A DNA stretch of 64,000 nt from assembly GCA_037043455.1 (NCBI GenBank), contig JAWPHD010005082.1, forward strand, positions 107,369 through 171,368, given 5' to 3'. The DNA comes from Cyrtodaria siliqua (Eukaryota > Mollusca > Bivalvia > Adapedonta > Hiatellidae). Shown piece after piece: positions 37,901 through 51,400 of the stretch. The notes under the pieces were generated by a model, which was not told where the DNA came from, searched no databases, and saw only the letters and a list, made by a program, of their open reading frames with translations. The translations under genes were made by a program, and so were the position numbers. Each line of letters starts with the position of its first letter. The stretch's first letter is position 1.

Positions 37901-40900
37901 TGCGCAATGCGCAATGCTTATTCTCCTAACGTTGCAAAAATTACAGTGATATATCGTTCAATATAACGAGATATTTTAAACTAGCTATATAGTGCGGGTG
38001 TATTAGAATTATAACTAACGAATGGATTATTTTTAAATTATGTCTACAATTTGATTGATTTGCTCAAGGGTCTGTTCAGACTTACTGCAACATTTTATGT
38101 ATACATGTGTAAGGTTTATGGAGGATGGCCTCGAACATCCATATACCTATGACGAGGCAAATAAAGTTTTCTTTCTTTCTTCTATGTTAAATTGTATTTT
38201 AAAGGTGTCAAAAATTATGAAATTTGTTAATAAGTAGTGAATACTTTTTTTCTTAACGTCTGTGTGACTACATTGTATGTTGTATATCATCAATTCGTAG
38301 ACATATTTTTTCGCACTCAAACCAGAAAATGAGACTTTTTAAACACTCTTAAAGTAATAAAAAGTAATCCCTCCTTTTTTATGGAAATGGGCAATATAAA
38401 TAGGGGAAAACTGTCCATTTCTATTCGATTATGTGGTTATATGTATAAGAAGCTTATTAATAGGTTTTACTGGATCACTGATGAACATTTTCGAAATTTC
38501 GACTCTATGCTTACACTTCGTAAGCAATGAAAACAGTCGATCAATAAAAACAGCTGTACCCTTGACCTGTTTAGTAAACAGACAACAAGAACTTTCTTAC
38601 GTCTTGTGACCCCACGTTTTCTGGTGATTTTTCAAGTGGAAAAATAGTTTTCTATATGAACATTACACTGCTGCATTATCCATACTTGAGTTGAATTTGC
38701 AGCAAATCATTAATATGTGACACTTTAACATTGGTGTCTATGGGGAAAATAATTAGTGCTTTTATACCTTAAATGGTTTGCAAGTTGTGTTCAAAATGTG
38801 TATTAGATACTGTGCAGCAAAGAATCTAACGAAACAAAGTCAAACACTTTCAAAAATATTTTTAAAATAAATACTTACATGTATGCACCACTTTATGGCA
38901 TCTCTCTTGTATTTATTATGGAGTCTTTATTAATTTATTATTTATTCACCTTAATTCAATTTAAACAGCAAATTAAAGGAAAGTAAAGAGGCTCTAAAAC
39001 CAGATCGTCTCTCACCGCTGCGGGTTCGAATCCCACTTTGAGCTCGACTTGTCAAGTGAACACATATCGATTCTTACGGATTGCGGGAGATATACAGTAC
39101 TGGTTCTACCCAGAAAAAAGTGGGATAGTCTGCATCTATTATAAAAAAAAACACGTCATATATGGCCTGACATGTGCTAAAATGACGCCATTCGGCAAAC
39201 GCTCAATTGCATCAAACTCAATTTGCACTTACATGATTTTTAAATACTTGCGACGTCCCGTTAGTTTTTCTGCATAACATGCATTATTTCAATCATTAAT
39301 GTTAATTATAAGAAAAGTATCAAACAATTTGTTTTTGTAAATTACTGACTTTTGATAATATTGCACCAATAATATAGTTCAACATCTGGTAAAATAACGA
39401 TGAAAATTTAAAGGCAAAATTTTATTTAATGACATATGTCACTGAATTAATAAATCGAGATGCTAATTTCGATAGTCCCTCCGCCAACATAACCGTAAGG
39501 CTTATCGAGTATGTTGGCGGAGGGACTATAAACCTTAGAATAACACACACACGCACACTCGATGTTTGATAAAAAAAAACGTCAAGATTGCCGTGTGTCC
39601 TTTTAAGTATATTTTATTTGAGCATGTTTACAACATATATAGTACGATACATAGCCACATACTTTCGTTGCAATCTCTGTAATTATTCTAAAGCAGATAA
39701 AAACATTATTAGCATTTATTTTGTCTTTATTAAGGATTAAATTACAGCAAAATCAGTTTGTCCTTGCATATTTTCATTCCAGTCTCTGAAGTTATTAAGT
39801 TCCAATTATCACAGGTAAAGCAGATTATTTCGTCTGCAATTTGCTCCAATTTTATACTTAAATACAGTCTTTGTCTCAGATCAAGGTGACATAACAAAAC
39901 GAGCAAGGACACGGATGTAGAAGCCGCTTACATCAATAAATGCGAATATTTTATTCAGTAAATTCCTTGATAATAAATAACCAAGCTTTTGGAAAAAATT
40001 ATGTCGAGGTATCAAAACTGATTATGTTATACATTCATCCAGTTAAGTCTAGTCAGACTTTTTACACGCAACCGTTGTAAAATGTTGTTGTTGAAATGTT
40101 TTCCAAGACAAAATTGCCATTCCATCGTCAATAACTACCTCTCAGGTATTTCTCAATCTAGAAAAAACTAATCTAAGCATCACGTACCTTTACACTCATT
40201 AAGCTGGCTAATGAATGCTAAGAGATATACCATGCCATCATTTATGTCAAGTGGAAACATACTTAATTCTTTATTTACAGGTTCATAATAAAATAATAAT
40301 AATAATAATAGTAATAATAATAAACAAAAAAAAACTATTTATATGTACACACATTTGTTGAAACAATGTTATATATAGCATAACAAATGTCTAGAAACGT
40401 TATACTAAATTAAAAGAGCAATGCATGCTAAGATGAATAGACATACTTTGGTTACACAACATACACGCTAATCCACCACGAGACAAAATATATTTTAGGT
40501 AAATATATTATTTTAATAACGCATATTCATCCCATGGTAACACAATATACAAGCTAGTCTATCATGGGTGAGCCAACATATGTTTTAAAAATATTGGTTT
40601 AATTTTAAAATTTCAATTTTAGTAGCCCCTAAAACAGTTTAGAACCCCAATTACTCATATGTATCTGCAGTTAGACAACATAAAAGCTAATCCACAATAA
40701 TACAATATAATTCTTAGGTAAATATATTATTTAAATAGCTCATAATAGCCCATGATTAGACAACATACGAACTAGACCGCCATGAGACAATATGTTTCAA
40801 GAATATAGTTACAAGTTCATGAGGTGATCTGTTTGCAAGTGTTTGAATTGGTGACAGTGTTCCATTCTTTGGAACCGCATACAGAAAAGGAATTATCATA

Positions 40901-42401
40901 GCAAGATGGACCTATCTATTTCATTTCCGTAATGTTCAGGATGATGCTGGGTTGACATTTGTGTCATACCTTCGGCTAGATGCGGAATCAAAGCCTTTCA
41001 AAGGTTAAGGGAATTATTGACAACTTAAGTTCCGGTAAGATTCCGGTGTTAAAGTAACCGTGCTTCGGGAGATAACGGGGTACGAACATCCGTCACACAT
41101 TCCGTTTTCGTTCATTATCGCTGGTGTTTTGAATGAAAAAACGAGTCGGGCATAAACAGCTTATTCTTAAAAGAAAGCAACTCTTAATATTTAAATGCCA
41201 GTGTCTAATAATGAAATATCAAACTCAAAGATTCAGTACAAAACATACAAAGGAACTCTCTGAGATCGATATTAATAACAAGAAGAACAAGAAGAGACAG
41301 GGTAAACATCGGGTAAACAAACGACCTCATAGTGTGCGTAAACCACGGGAATTAGGCCCACTGTTCCTTCCGATATTAGTTATTACTTACAACTTAGTAT
41401 GTGCCGCCTGAAATATACTTCGATCACAAATTCGAAGGAATTAAAGAATTAATTCTGAACAAGATTGTACACAAGTTACTAATGTCCCCCGCCAGGTTGA
41501 AATATGCCTGGAAACAGGTATGTTGGTCCCAAAAGATCCATAACTCCCGTAGAAATTGTCAAATGCAAATGACTAAGTTATATGGTCATCTTCTGTAGAT
41601 GACAAACACTCAAGCCAAATATTATTAGGATTCTTTCGAAACGGAATGACTAGTTGGTGCCGCAAGGTTCTTATAAGACCCTGAAATATATAAGTCCAAA
41701 AAGGGCCATAACTGCGGTAGAAATTGTTGATTCCAAAGGAAGATTAAATATATATTCATCAACATGCAGCGGTAAACATGATTACTAACTATGAATTGCC
41801 CTTCAAAACTAAATGACAAGTTGCGGCCACAAGGTTCGATATAGGCCCTAGTATTGCTTAGTCCAACAAAGAACCATAACTGCGGTAAAAATGTCGATTC
41901 AAAAGGAAGATTAAATATATTCATCGTTATGCGACGGAAAACATTAAATTGAAATCGAATCCCTTCAAAACAAGTATTAATTTAAAATTTAAAATATAAG
42001 CTCACAGTCACTACACGTCCTTGCAAAACTGCTCGCATGGAAGGACAAAACTCGCGCTTACTTTTACTCTATTACAGCACGTTCAACATAATAAGCAATT
42101 TCTCTCTTTCCAATTTATAGCTCTGGTTGTCAGAATGACCACCATGTTCGAGTGTAACACAATCCCTACTTCCGACACATCTCCCCGTAACAAGTTCTAT
42201 ATTGGCAAAGTTTTCAAAGTCAGTTTCACGCTATATGATTCTCAATATTGGAGAGGAACATGTGCCAAGCAGAATATGAAAAAAGAGATTGGCCTATAAA
42301 GAGTTTTGGCAAACTTTTCGTTTCTACAATCATTTACACGTTCGTTATACAGTCATTAACTTTTGATGTACTTACACTTATTTAACTCTCTCTCTCTCCC
42401 T

Positions 42402-42460
<59 letters not shown>

Positions 42461-45400
42461 TAAAGCCGCATTTAAAAACAGATATAAAACCATTTCATTG
42501 ACCGTTTACCTTCAATGGTCAGCATGACCTTCCTGAAGTAAAGCTGTTTCCCTGTTGTATTCTGATAAGCTAGGCTTCTTTACATAATAATTTAAAGAGT
42601 CAAACTCTTGGCCGGTTCAGGATTACTATACGTAGTTTGCATTATAGTCTGGGTTCCAGTCTGTAGTTTTAAACGGACTGGTTCCGGTTTAAGTGTAGTG
42701 CATTCTAGTCTAGCTTGTCTGGATTCCAGTTTGTAGTTTAAAATTGACTGGTTCCGGTTTATGTGTAGTGCATTATAATCTCGGTTCCAGTTTGTAGTTT
42801 TAAATTGGCTAGTTCCGGTTAAGTGTAGTGCATTCTAGGCTAGTCTAATATTCGAGACCAGTCTGTAGTTTAAATTGACTGGTTCCGGTTTAGATGTAGT
42901 GCATTATAATCTAGGTTCCAGTTTGTAGTTTTAAATTGACTGGTTCTGGTTTATGTGTAGTGCGTTCTAGTCTAGGTTCCAGTAGGTAGTTTTAAATTGG
43001 CTGGTTCCTGTATACTTATTTGTGCAGTCTATCCCGGTTTCTAGTCTGCAGTATTAAAGTAGCTATCCCGCCAACAACAGACAGGAAACTGGAGCGTCGA
43101 ATTAAAAGTTACCGACTCATAATTCATTTTACGCATATTCAATCAATGGTATTTTTAGAACCCATGCTTTATTTTTAATCGGCACATATACATTATTATA
43201 TGACATGAACACCTGGATAGAGTTTTGATACACGGTGTTGTAGTGTAATTTTGCCGTTATTTGGCGGGTTAGTTTTTTTAAAACTACCTGGAAAATGTTA
43301 CTCCAAATCTACATATTAACAGAGGTAACAAAAAAAATCATATGTTTCAGCAGGAACTTGAATATTTCAATTTTTCATCCCAGGTTTAAGGTAAATAAAT
43401 ATAAACAAATATAAAATTGACATATTTAATAAATATTAAAGACTGGACCCAGGTTATGCGCATGCCAGTCTAAATGGCTAACTGACCAAACAAAAGCGAT
43501 GAGAACCGGAATCCAACACGAACATTATACCAGACACATTAGGTGTCAGACCGGTGAAAATCAGCCCATTGAACACAATGCAATATAGGCTATATTTGGA
43601 GATCAGTCACAAGTTCCAACACATTAAACACATTTGGCTAGCAAACGGTCCCATATCTGGAATAAAACACCTATTCAGTTTTTCAACATTTCGCGTCATT
43701 CATTCACACTATGTGTATTTTGAAATAAACACATCTCTACCTAACCTCTGTGCTCATACTCTCCAAAGAAATAATCCTGAAAAACACAGTAAAATACTTA
43801 CTATTCATGACAACAGACATACTACTTTAACCTCAGGTTAGATTTAACAATGAAATAGAAACTAATCTTGGGAAAAACACATGCAAACTAGAAACTTTGG
43901 ATTCTTTCAAGGAACTATTTCAGCACCCTACGACCCGGAAGTACGTCCTGACTGGTTTGACACCATTAGTAGTTATGCTCCGGCTATGGAACTTTCGTTA
44001 CATTATTGGTGTTTGTTTATATATATTACCAAAACACATTTCGCATTTGTAAATAGGCGGATAGTTATGACATATGATTGTAGTTTGTTTAAATCTAGCT
44101 TTTTGAATCAGTTCGGTATTATTGATTGGGATTTAGTTTCGCCAGTAGCAAATTGGCGAATTCTTAGCGAGAACATAACATGTTTTGTGTTAATCTAACA
44201 AAAGTATGTTGCTGGCTAGTTACTTGGTATACATGGGATCACGATGGAGAACTTTAATTAACATGACAAAAATGACAAAATGAACATGAATTCACTGGGG
44301 TGGGGTGCGGGTGGGGAAGGATTTTACTCGTCTATCTGAATAAGCGGTGACCCTATTCTTGCACTGGAACCACACGGAGTAGGGATATCAACCATCTTGA
44401 ATATATTTAACCTAGGCTAAAATTCGAGACAACAATGTCACACAACTCCGACCGATCTTCTTTTATGAATATCCAACATAAAATGAAATGAATGAAGAAA
44501 ATTAAATTGAACTTCTTTAAGGATATCTCACCCCAGATAAAAATGAGACACAACACTGTCCGATCCTTTTTTTTAGTAATAGCTCACATGAAAGAAACCC
44601 CTATACGAACTGTAATAAAAACACATTTCTAAGATATGTATGTTGAGCTGCGCTACCACTAAAATAGTAATGAATGAATGAATGGTGTTTTACAGCACGT
44701 CGACACATAAATAGGTCATAATGTGCGCAAAAACCGACGAAAGATGAAGAAATTAAGTAGTAATTAAAAATTAATGTAAATATATAAAGACAAAACTATT
44801 AAAAAATAAGGGATGATATGGTAGTAATATAAACTATATATGTAAATCAACAAATGCCCGTCAACGGGTATATAAACAAGTAAATATGTATAAGAACACA
44901 TTATAATCATTTATACAGTCTGATTTCTTTTAGGAAATCTAAAACAAGAATAAAATCTATAGTATCAAATAACTCTTTCATAGTATTAACATTGTAATAC
45001 CTTTGACGCATAGGATCCAAGTCTACACATTCGAACAAGATTGACCGTTAACCAAAGCAGGGTATCTATTCTGGTAATTGCTCAACTAAAATAGTAAATC
45101 TAGCTTGTATCCATTCGATCCTCTCGCTTGCCAGAGTATCATGACTGGGGACCCGTATAGGTGTAGCACACCCATTGCAATACAGGAAGTGTCGGCCTGG
45201 AGTATCGCATAATGGCGTCAATAAATAATTCTCATTTCTTTTTGTGAAAAAAGGCATTTTCACTAATTTAAAGTGCTATTTTTGGTTTATATCACATTGT
45301 TGATCTATTTGTTACATTTTTCAAGCATTGCCATATTAAAATTGTGAGTTTTGAATTTATTTTGCTTATATGGAAATGAGTGTATGAATACAATAGTATG

Positions 45401-48400
45401 GCATCTCAGTGTTTATGTTTTTAAGGGGACCATTCATTCATGAGACAAGTTCTTTCTTAGAAGATACATGACCCCCATTTTTCTGTGGATTTTTTGGCAG
45501 CATATATGCCATTTGTGATGAGAATGTAAGTTATTCACTTTTAATTTGGGCCCAGATATGAATGACAACATGGCATTTAAATTTTAATTCACACACAACT
45601 CAATGCAACAATCAATGGGTGTGTTACTCCTATAACTCCGACGGAAGTGTTCTTGACTGAAACATAAATATGTATAATGACAAATTCTATAAACACATTT
45701 ATAATTAATCAGTGAGTTGATCAAACCAAGCTTACGCTATTTATATGTTTTTATTTTATTTTCAGTGCTGGAACGTTTGTGAAACTATCTTCAGTAATTA
45801 CGACATTTGGCGCCAAACGTGCAACCAACGGAAATTCTGCGTAAGTACTTTTTTTGACTAGTAATTGTGCAATGTAGCTATCCTAGAACAGTGAATATCA
45901 AATAAAGGTGCATTATATAACACATTTCCAATTTTCCAAACTACCAAACAAAGTGTTAGACATTATTTACCAACATAACCAGCTAAATTTTACTTTATTG
46001 AGCCGCAACCACCTCAAGCACCCATCTCTCCAAACCACCCCCTCCACCGATACACCACCAATACCGCCGCCATTACTATGACCACCATCACCACACAAAC
46101 AAACTCTGCACAATATGTAATATATCGTGTCACAGATATATATGCAGATAAAATATCTTTATTTAGGAATGAATAACATTTAACCTGGTAATATGTTTTA
46201 TCACATAACATGTGGTGTGGGAGTGTAATAACACCATTCAATATTTTCGATATTCCACTAGTGGTATAACATAACGTTAATGACGTCGTGTGACGTTATA
46301 AGCTATGTCATGAATAGAATCTAACATTCGTTCTCATTCATTATTGAATTTATTAAACTCGTTAGCAAAAATGATATAATGCTCGGCTCTTTGGGAATTT
46401 ATTAAACTTATTAGCAAAAATGATATAATGCTCGGCTCTTGCCGAGAATTATATCATTTTTCCTAACGAATTTAATAAATTCAGTAATGAATGAGTACTC
46501 ATGTAAGATCCTCTATGTATTAACTATGATTCAAATATCATAATCCACCATCATTACTATTTATGTGCATATTCACATTCAAAACTAAAAGCAAGTATAA
46601 AAACCGAACAGGAATTGTAACATTTAAAGAACACAGTCACTCACTCTTACCTTATTGTAAGGTTAAAGGTTATGTCCCCTTATGTATAATCCCATTGAGA
46701 TTGCATTTGAAAAAGTTAAAAAAACAACTTAGAACTCAAACAATCTTGAATATTTTACATGAAACTTAGTGTTTAATATGTTTACACATTTATCTAGGCA
46801 GTGCTACCCTTGAATTATAAATACATACTTGATAAATATGTGAATTTGTCAATAGGTAAACACATGACCTTACGTATAACATGTATAAGCTAAGTATGCA
46901 TCAATACACACTTGTAATTCAAGTATATCACTGTCTGGATAAAAGTGTAAACATATTAAACTACAAATTCCATATTAAACTACAAATTCCATGTAAAATT
47001 ATTCAGGACTATTTCAGTTCTTATTTGTTTCTTTTGTTAATGCACTTTCAACTGAAACTGAAATTCCACAAAGCGGGACATAATCTTTAAGTGCCATTAA
47101 GTACTTCGTTTATTTTTCCTGAGCATAGACAAAAAAGAGGCAAACAAGTGGATCATTAATAATAATAACTCATATGCTCCATCACAGCTGTGAGTATGCC
47201 CTTGCATTTTCGGTAGAGTAATTATTCGCGTCAATGGGTAGTTTGAATGCACAATAAATATATCTAGAGTGTTCTTCGAAAGTAGAACAGAATGCGCGAT
47301 AATGCAGTGCACAGCGCACTAATTCTGAAGCAATACACTTGGCTTCGATTTGGAAAACATGTGTTCGGAAGATATGGGTGCCAATATCGAAATAATTGTA
47401 CCAGAAAAGTAGGGGGTTTTGAGATGTGTTTGTTAAAGTCATAAACGATAACGAAATAATGTACTAGGAAAATGATGTCCTTTTTTATGTATATATACGT
47501 TTGCTTGTAATTATACAGTTTTTTGACAAATATCGAAATATAGAAACCCGGAAATGGCTTTATACCCTGGTTACTGGATTCATAAGGGGTGTATAAAAAG
47601 ATCGAACACCTCAGTTAAGCACAGAAGAAGAACTTCACACATGTATCATATTACCAAACGTTCAGATGTATGAAATTTATATGCAAGTAAATGTTGTGTT
47701 GTTTTTTTACTGTTGTTGTTTTTTGTTGTGTTTTTTTTCCTCCCCGTGTGGTTGCCGGGGTAGAATACAACCACTGCAAATCCCGCTAGAGGCAGAGGGG
47801 TAGAACCCCCCACCCCCACCTCCCACCACACACACACACTCACACACACACACACACACACATACCCCATCCCACCCCCACACACACACCTCCACATCAT
47901 GTTCATTTTGCCATTTTTTATCGTGCTCGTTCAAGGTTTTGTTCATGACACCACTTATGCAAATGTGAAAACGTGGCTGCATCGTAAATGGAGTGTCTAC
48001 AATAGACTCTGCAGTTCTGCAGGTTAGAAGGTTCTAGGCCCAATTCTCCATATTTTATCTAGATGTTAATGGAGGATGAGCCTGTCATGTTCATCCCTGT
48101 TTGGTTCCATATAACCTTTCTTGTGTTGGTGCGCCGTAAAACCCTAATTAAATTAAATTCATTTGTTTTATTTTGCATGTGAGGTTTTCGATATCAGTAT
48201 GAGTCATCCCTCCCCAATTCATAAACTGGGTGTTCTGGATTCCAGTGCGAGGAATAACCCTTTGTTCTTGTTTGTAGGCCATACACAAATGTGTTTTAAA
48301 CACTATAAGAATGCTAGGACTGAATAAACCGCCAGTTTCAGTCTTTACCTATTTCTTGAAGAGGGCTGGCGTGGCGCAGTCGTTAGCGCGGCGGATTTTT

Positions 48401-51400
48401 AACCGTAGGCCCCGCGTTCAATCCTCCGTGGTGCCACTGAGTTTCGTTGGTGTGTTCTTGGGAAAGACACTTTCCCTTAGCCTCGTCCGTCGGATGGGGA
48501 CGTAAACCGGGCGGTCCCTGTATCGGTCTATCCTCCGAGCACGTTAAAGAGTCATAGGAATCTATTCGACAATAAGAGTAGGGCAGGTTCCCGGTTTCCT
48601 ATGTATCTTTCCCCTCTCTCTCTGGGGCGGCTCTAAATAACCTATACTGTGTTGATGAACCGTTAAACAACATTCAATTCAATTCAATGAGAAGAGAATC
48701 TCTGTGTCGGCGCACTTTTGTAACACCCCGTATATTTACTCGGTTAAAATAAATATGCGCTATACAGAATAACAGCATACATATTATATTACATAAGAAT
48801 GACATATAACTACATATAAATAAAATATATATAACCAAGACTAAAACTATACAACAAACAAACATGTGCGCCAAATATTAAAAGGACACACGTCAGTCTT
48901 TCTATATTCTTAACCAAACGTTTGAAAGGAAGTTTTGATGTTACAATTTAAGTTGAACGCGATAACAAGAAGCAATTTATTTAATATTAAGCAGATTTCT
49001 ATAAAAGGAACCCTATAACCATACTCTAAATAATGAACATCTAACAGTAAGAGAAGACACTATTGTTTATCGCATTATTTACTAAAACTAACTCTATTTC
49101 GTTCTATTTTAAATGTTAGTAAAACTACAAAATATTAAAAGAATTGAACCATACAGTAGTGGGTTAGGAAGAGCAAAGAAGGTATCTGAGTCCACATTTC
49201 GTTTCTTTTGATGCGTGAACAAAAAGAAAACATACTCCCAGGGTTCTCCACAGCGCCTTTAAGCACCGCGCTAGCGCTGTGCTTGAAAATCAAAATCCTT
49301 ATTTGCGCTGTCCTTGAAATTAGCGCGGTCCTTTAAATCCCAAGCGCGGCGCTTTGATTTACTTGATTCGTGTTGCTTATCGTCCGACACATGCACTATA
49401 AACAGACCTTCTACACAGGATGTAAGTCACGCGCTATCGGTGTGAAATACTACACGTCAAGGACAAGTGTGTACAGTTGTATAAACCAGTCAAATCAGGC
49501 AGAGATACGGTGTTGTCGCGTTGCGTTAGCTGTGATTAGCTTGAGTTTATTGTTGATCATTATTATGTCCCGACAAACAAAACTTGATGGGATTAATTAG
49601 ATAAGATGAAGCGATGTGACATAATTGATTGGATAATGTGATTTAAATACATGATGAGTGATTATTAAGGAGTTGTTAAAAAAAATATGATGTTTTGATG
49701 TTCGTCGGCTCTCTGCGTGAATCGTCTGCAGTTTGTAAGTATTAATTTGTTGCAGATTATTTTAATTACTCGATACTTTCAGAGATTAGTTAATATCTTT
49801 AATTAATTAAGTTAATGAAGTTAAACTGGGTTACTTTGCCATAAAATGCCCGATCTTTCTATTAATTTATCATAACAAAATGTCGAGGCAAAGTAGTAAG
49901 AGACCCTTAGATGGGGGAATTGGCAAGTTTTTTGTGGTAAGAAATGATGAGGCTGCACATACTGTCTGTGACTCAGCATCTGAACCAGTCGCCAAAAGAG
50001 CCAGGGTCAGGCTGACCGGGTTCAATCCAGACTGGGAGAAAGACTTCAAATGGGTTGAGGAAATGGAAAATGGTTAGTAAATAAATACATGTAATTTAAG
50101 GGCAATCAATGTAAAGAATGAATATTAATATTATTTTATTCAAATGCAGATTATTGTAAAGTGTACGGTAGCTGATTATGGTCTAAATTTAATGGATAAA
50201 GAGTTTGTTGTATTGGGGTATATTTATTGCAGATTATATTATGTCATGTTGTAGTTTTAGTTCAATAATATTTAACGTCGGGATTTTAACCATCAATTTT
50301 CAACGTTTTTTAAAAAATAATAATATTTTTTTATTTTGACTTTATCCGGAGTCACACTATTGAATAAGTAAAAAAAAAAAGAAAAATGTAAAAATCAAAA
50401 TTGATATAAATTAAATGTCTCCATGAAAGATTTAAATATTGTGTGACGTTTTATGTTATAGAACTAGTTGTAGTTTGTACTAGGTTACTGTATATTTTAT
50501 TTATGTACAGATTATATTTCATTGATGTATAATCATGTACATAGACCTAAATACCATGTATGAAGGTCTATGATGTATACTACCTATATAATTATATATT
50601 GTATAAACCTTGTTTTAAAAAGTATATTTTTTTATTTTGTAGGCATGAGATGCAAACTGTGCGTTCTTCACCAGAAAAGACCAAAACGTGCTGCCATAGG
50701 AAAGGCTACATGGGTGGATGTCCCCTGTACGTATCTTGTGAGGGACTCCTTATGCAGACATGAACGTTCCGAGTGTCACCAGGAGGCAATGGCATTTGAG
50801 GCCAGTGTAGATCATAGTTCGAGTCTGGCCAAACTTGCTTGGGTTGGTGCCTTCAGGATCCTGTACTGGTTCTGTTCATCTAACTGAATGAGCTGTTTTA
50901 CTAAATTGTGTTGTTAATTTAAATGTGCTTTCTTTTCTGTTTAATGTTTTGTCTGTATATTACATGTGGAAATGAGTTAATAAAATACTCTTTTACTGTA
51001 TAGTTATATTCTCTTTAATATAGTTTTCCCCATCTTCATTTTATAATTAAAAATCATCTCGGGGCATATGGTGCACCCTAGAATTGGAAAAAAATCGACA
51101 ATGGGAGGGGGCGGCCCCCTCCCAAACCCACCCCCCGCGCTGCCTATGCCAGCGCCTGAAAAAAATCCTGTGGAGGACCCTGACTCCACTATTGCAGTAT
51201 TAAATTATACATTATCATGTTTACTTTACAAATGAATGTTCTAAACGTTTGAACATTTACGATACAATTAATATTCATAATGAATTATCTTAACGTTTGA
51301 ACATTACAATTCAATTCATTTCAACTCATTATGAATTTTCTTAACGTTTGAAAAATTACGATTGAATTCATTTTGCATATATTCATTATTGTGAATTTTT

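Larger units (their letters stand above)
49239..51182 (+). mobile_element. hAT-like DNA transposon, 1.94 kb, probably non-autonomous
   Basis: The ends are inverted repeats CAGGGTTCTCCACAG and CTGTGGAGGACCCTG, 14 of 15 positions matching. CAGGG starts are typical of hAT elements. ACTCC directly flanks both ends, a 5-bp target duplication. Most hATs make 8 bp, though 5-bp hAT lineages have been reported. Both subterminal regions carry GC-rich motifs built on GCGC (for example AGCGCGGTCCTTTAAA on the left), as expected for transposase binding sites. Inside is a two-exon gene for a zinc-finger protein and no recognisable transposase core. It sits in intron 3 of the anosmin-like gene, same strand. 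Confidence 0.7.

Noticed and set aside
49370..49600. 76-codon ORF in the left part of the hAT-like element
   Set aside because: It precedes the zinc-finger start, has no domain, and probably lies in the 5' UTR.
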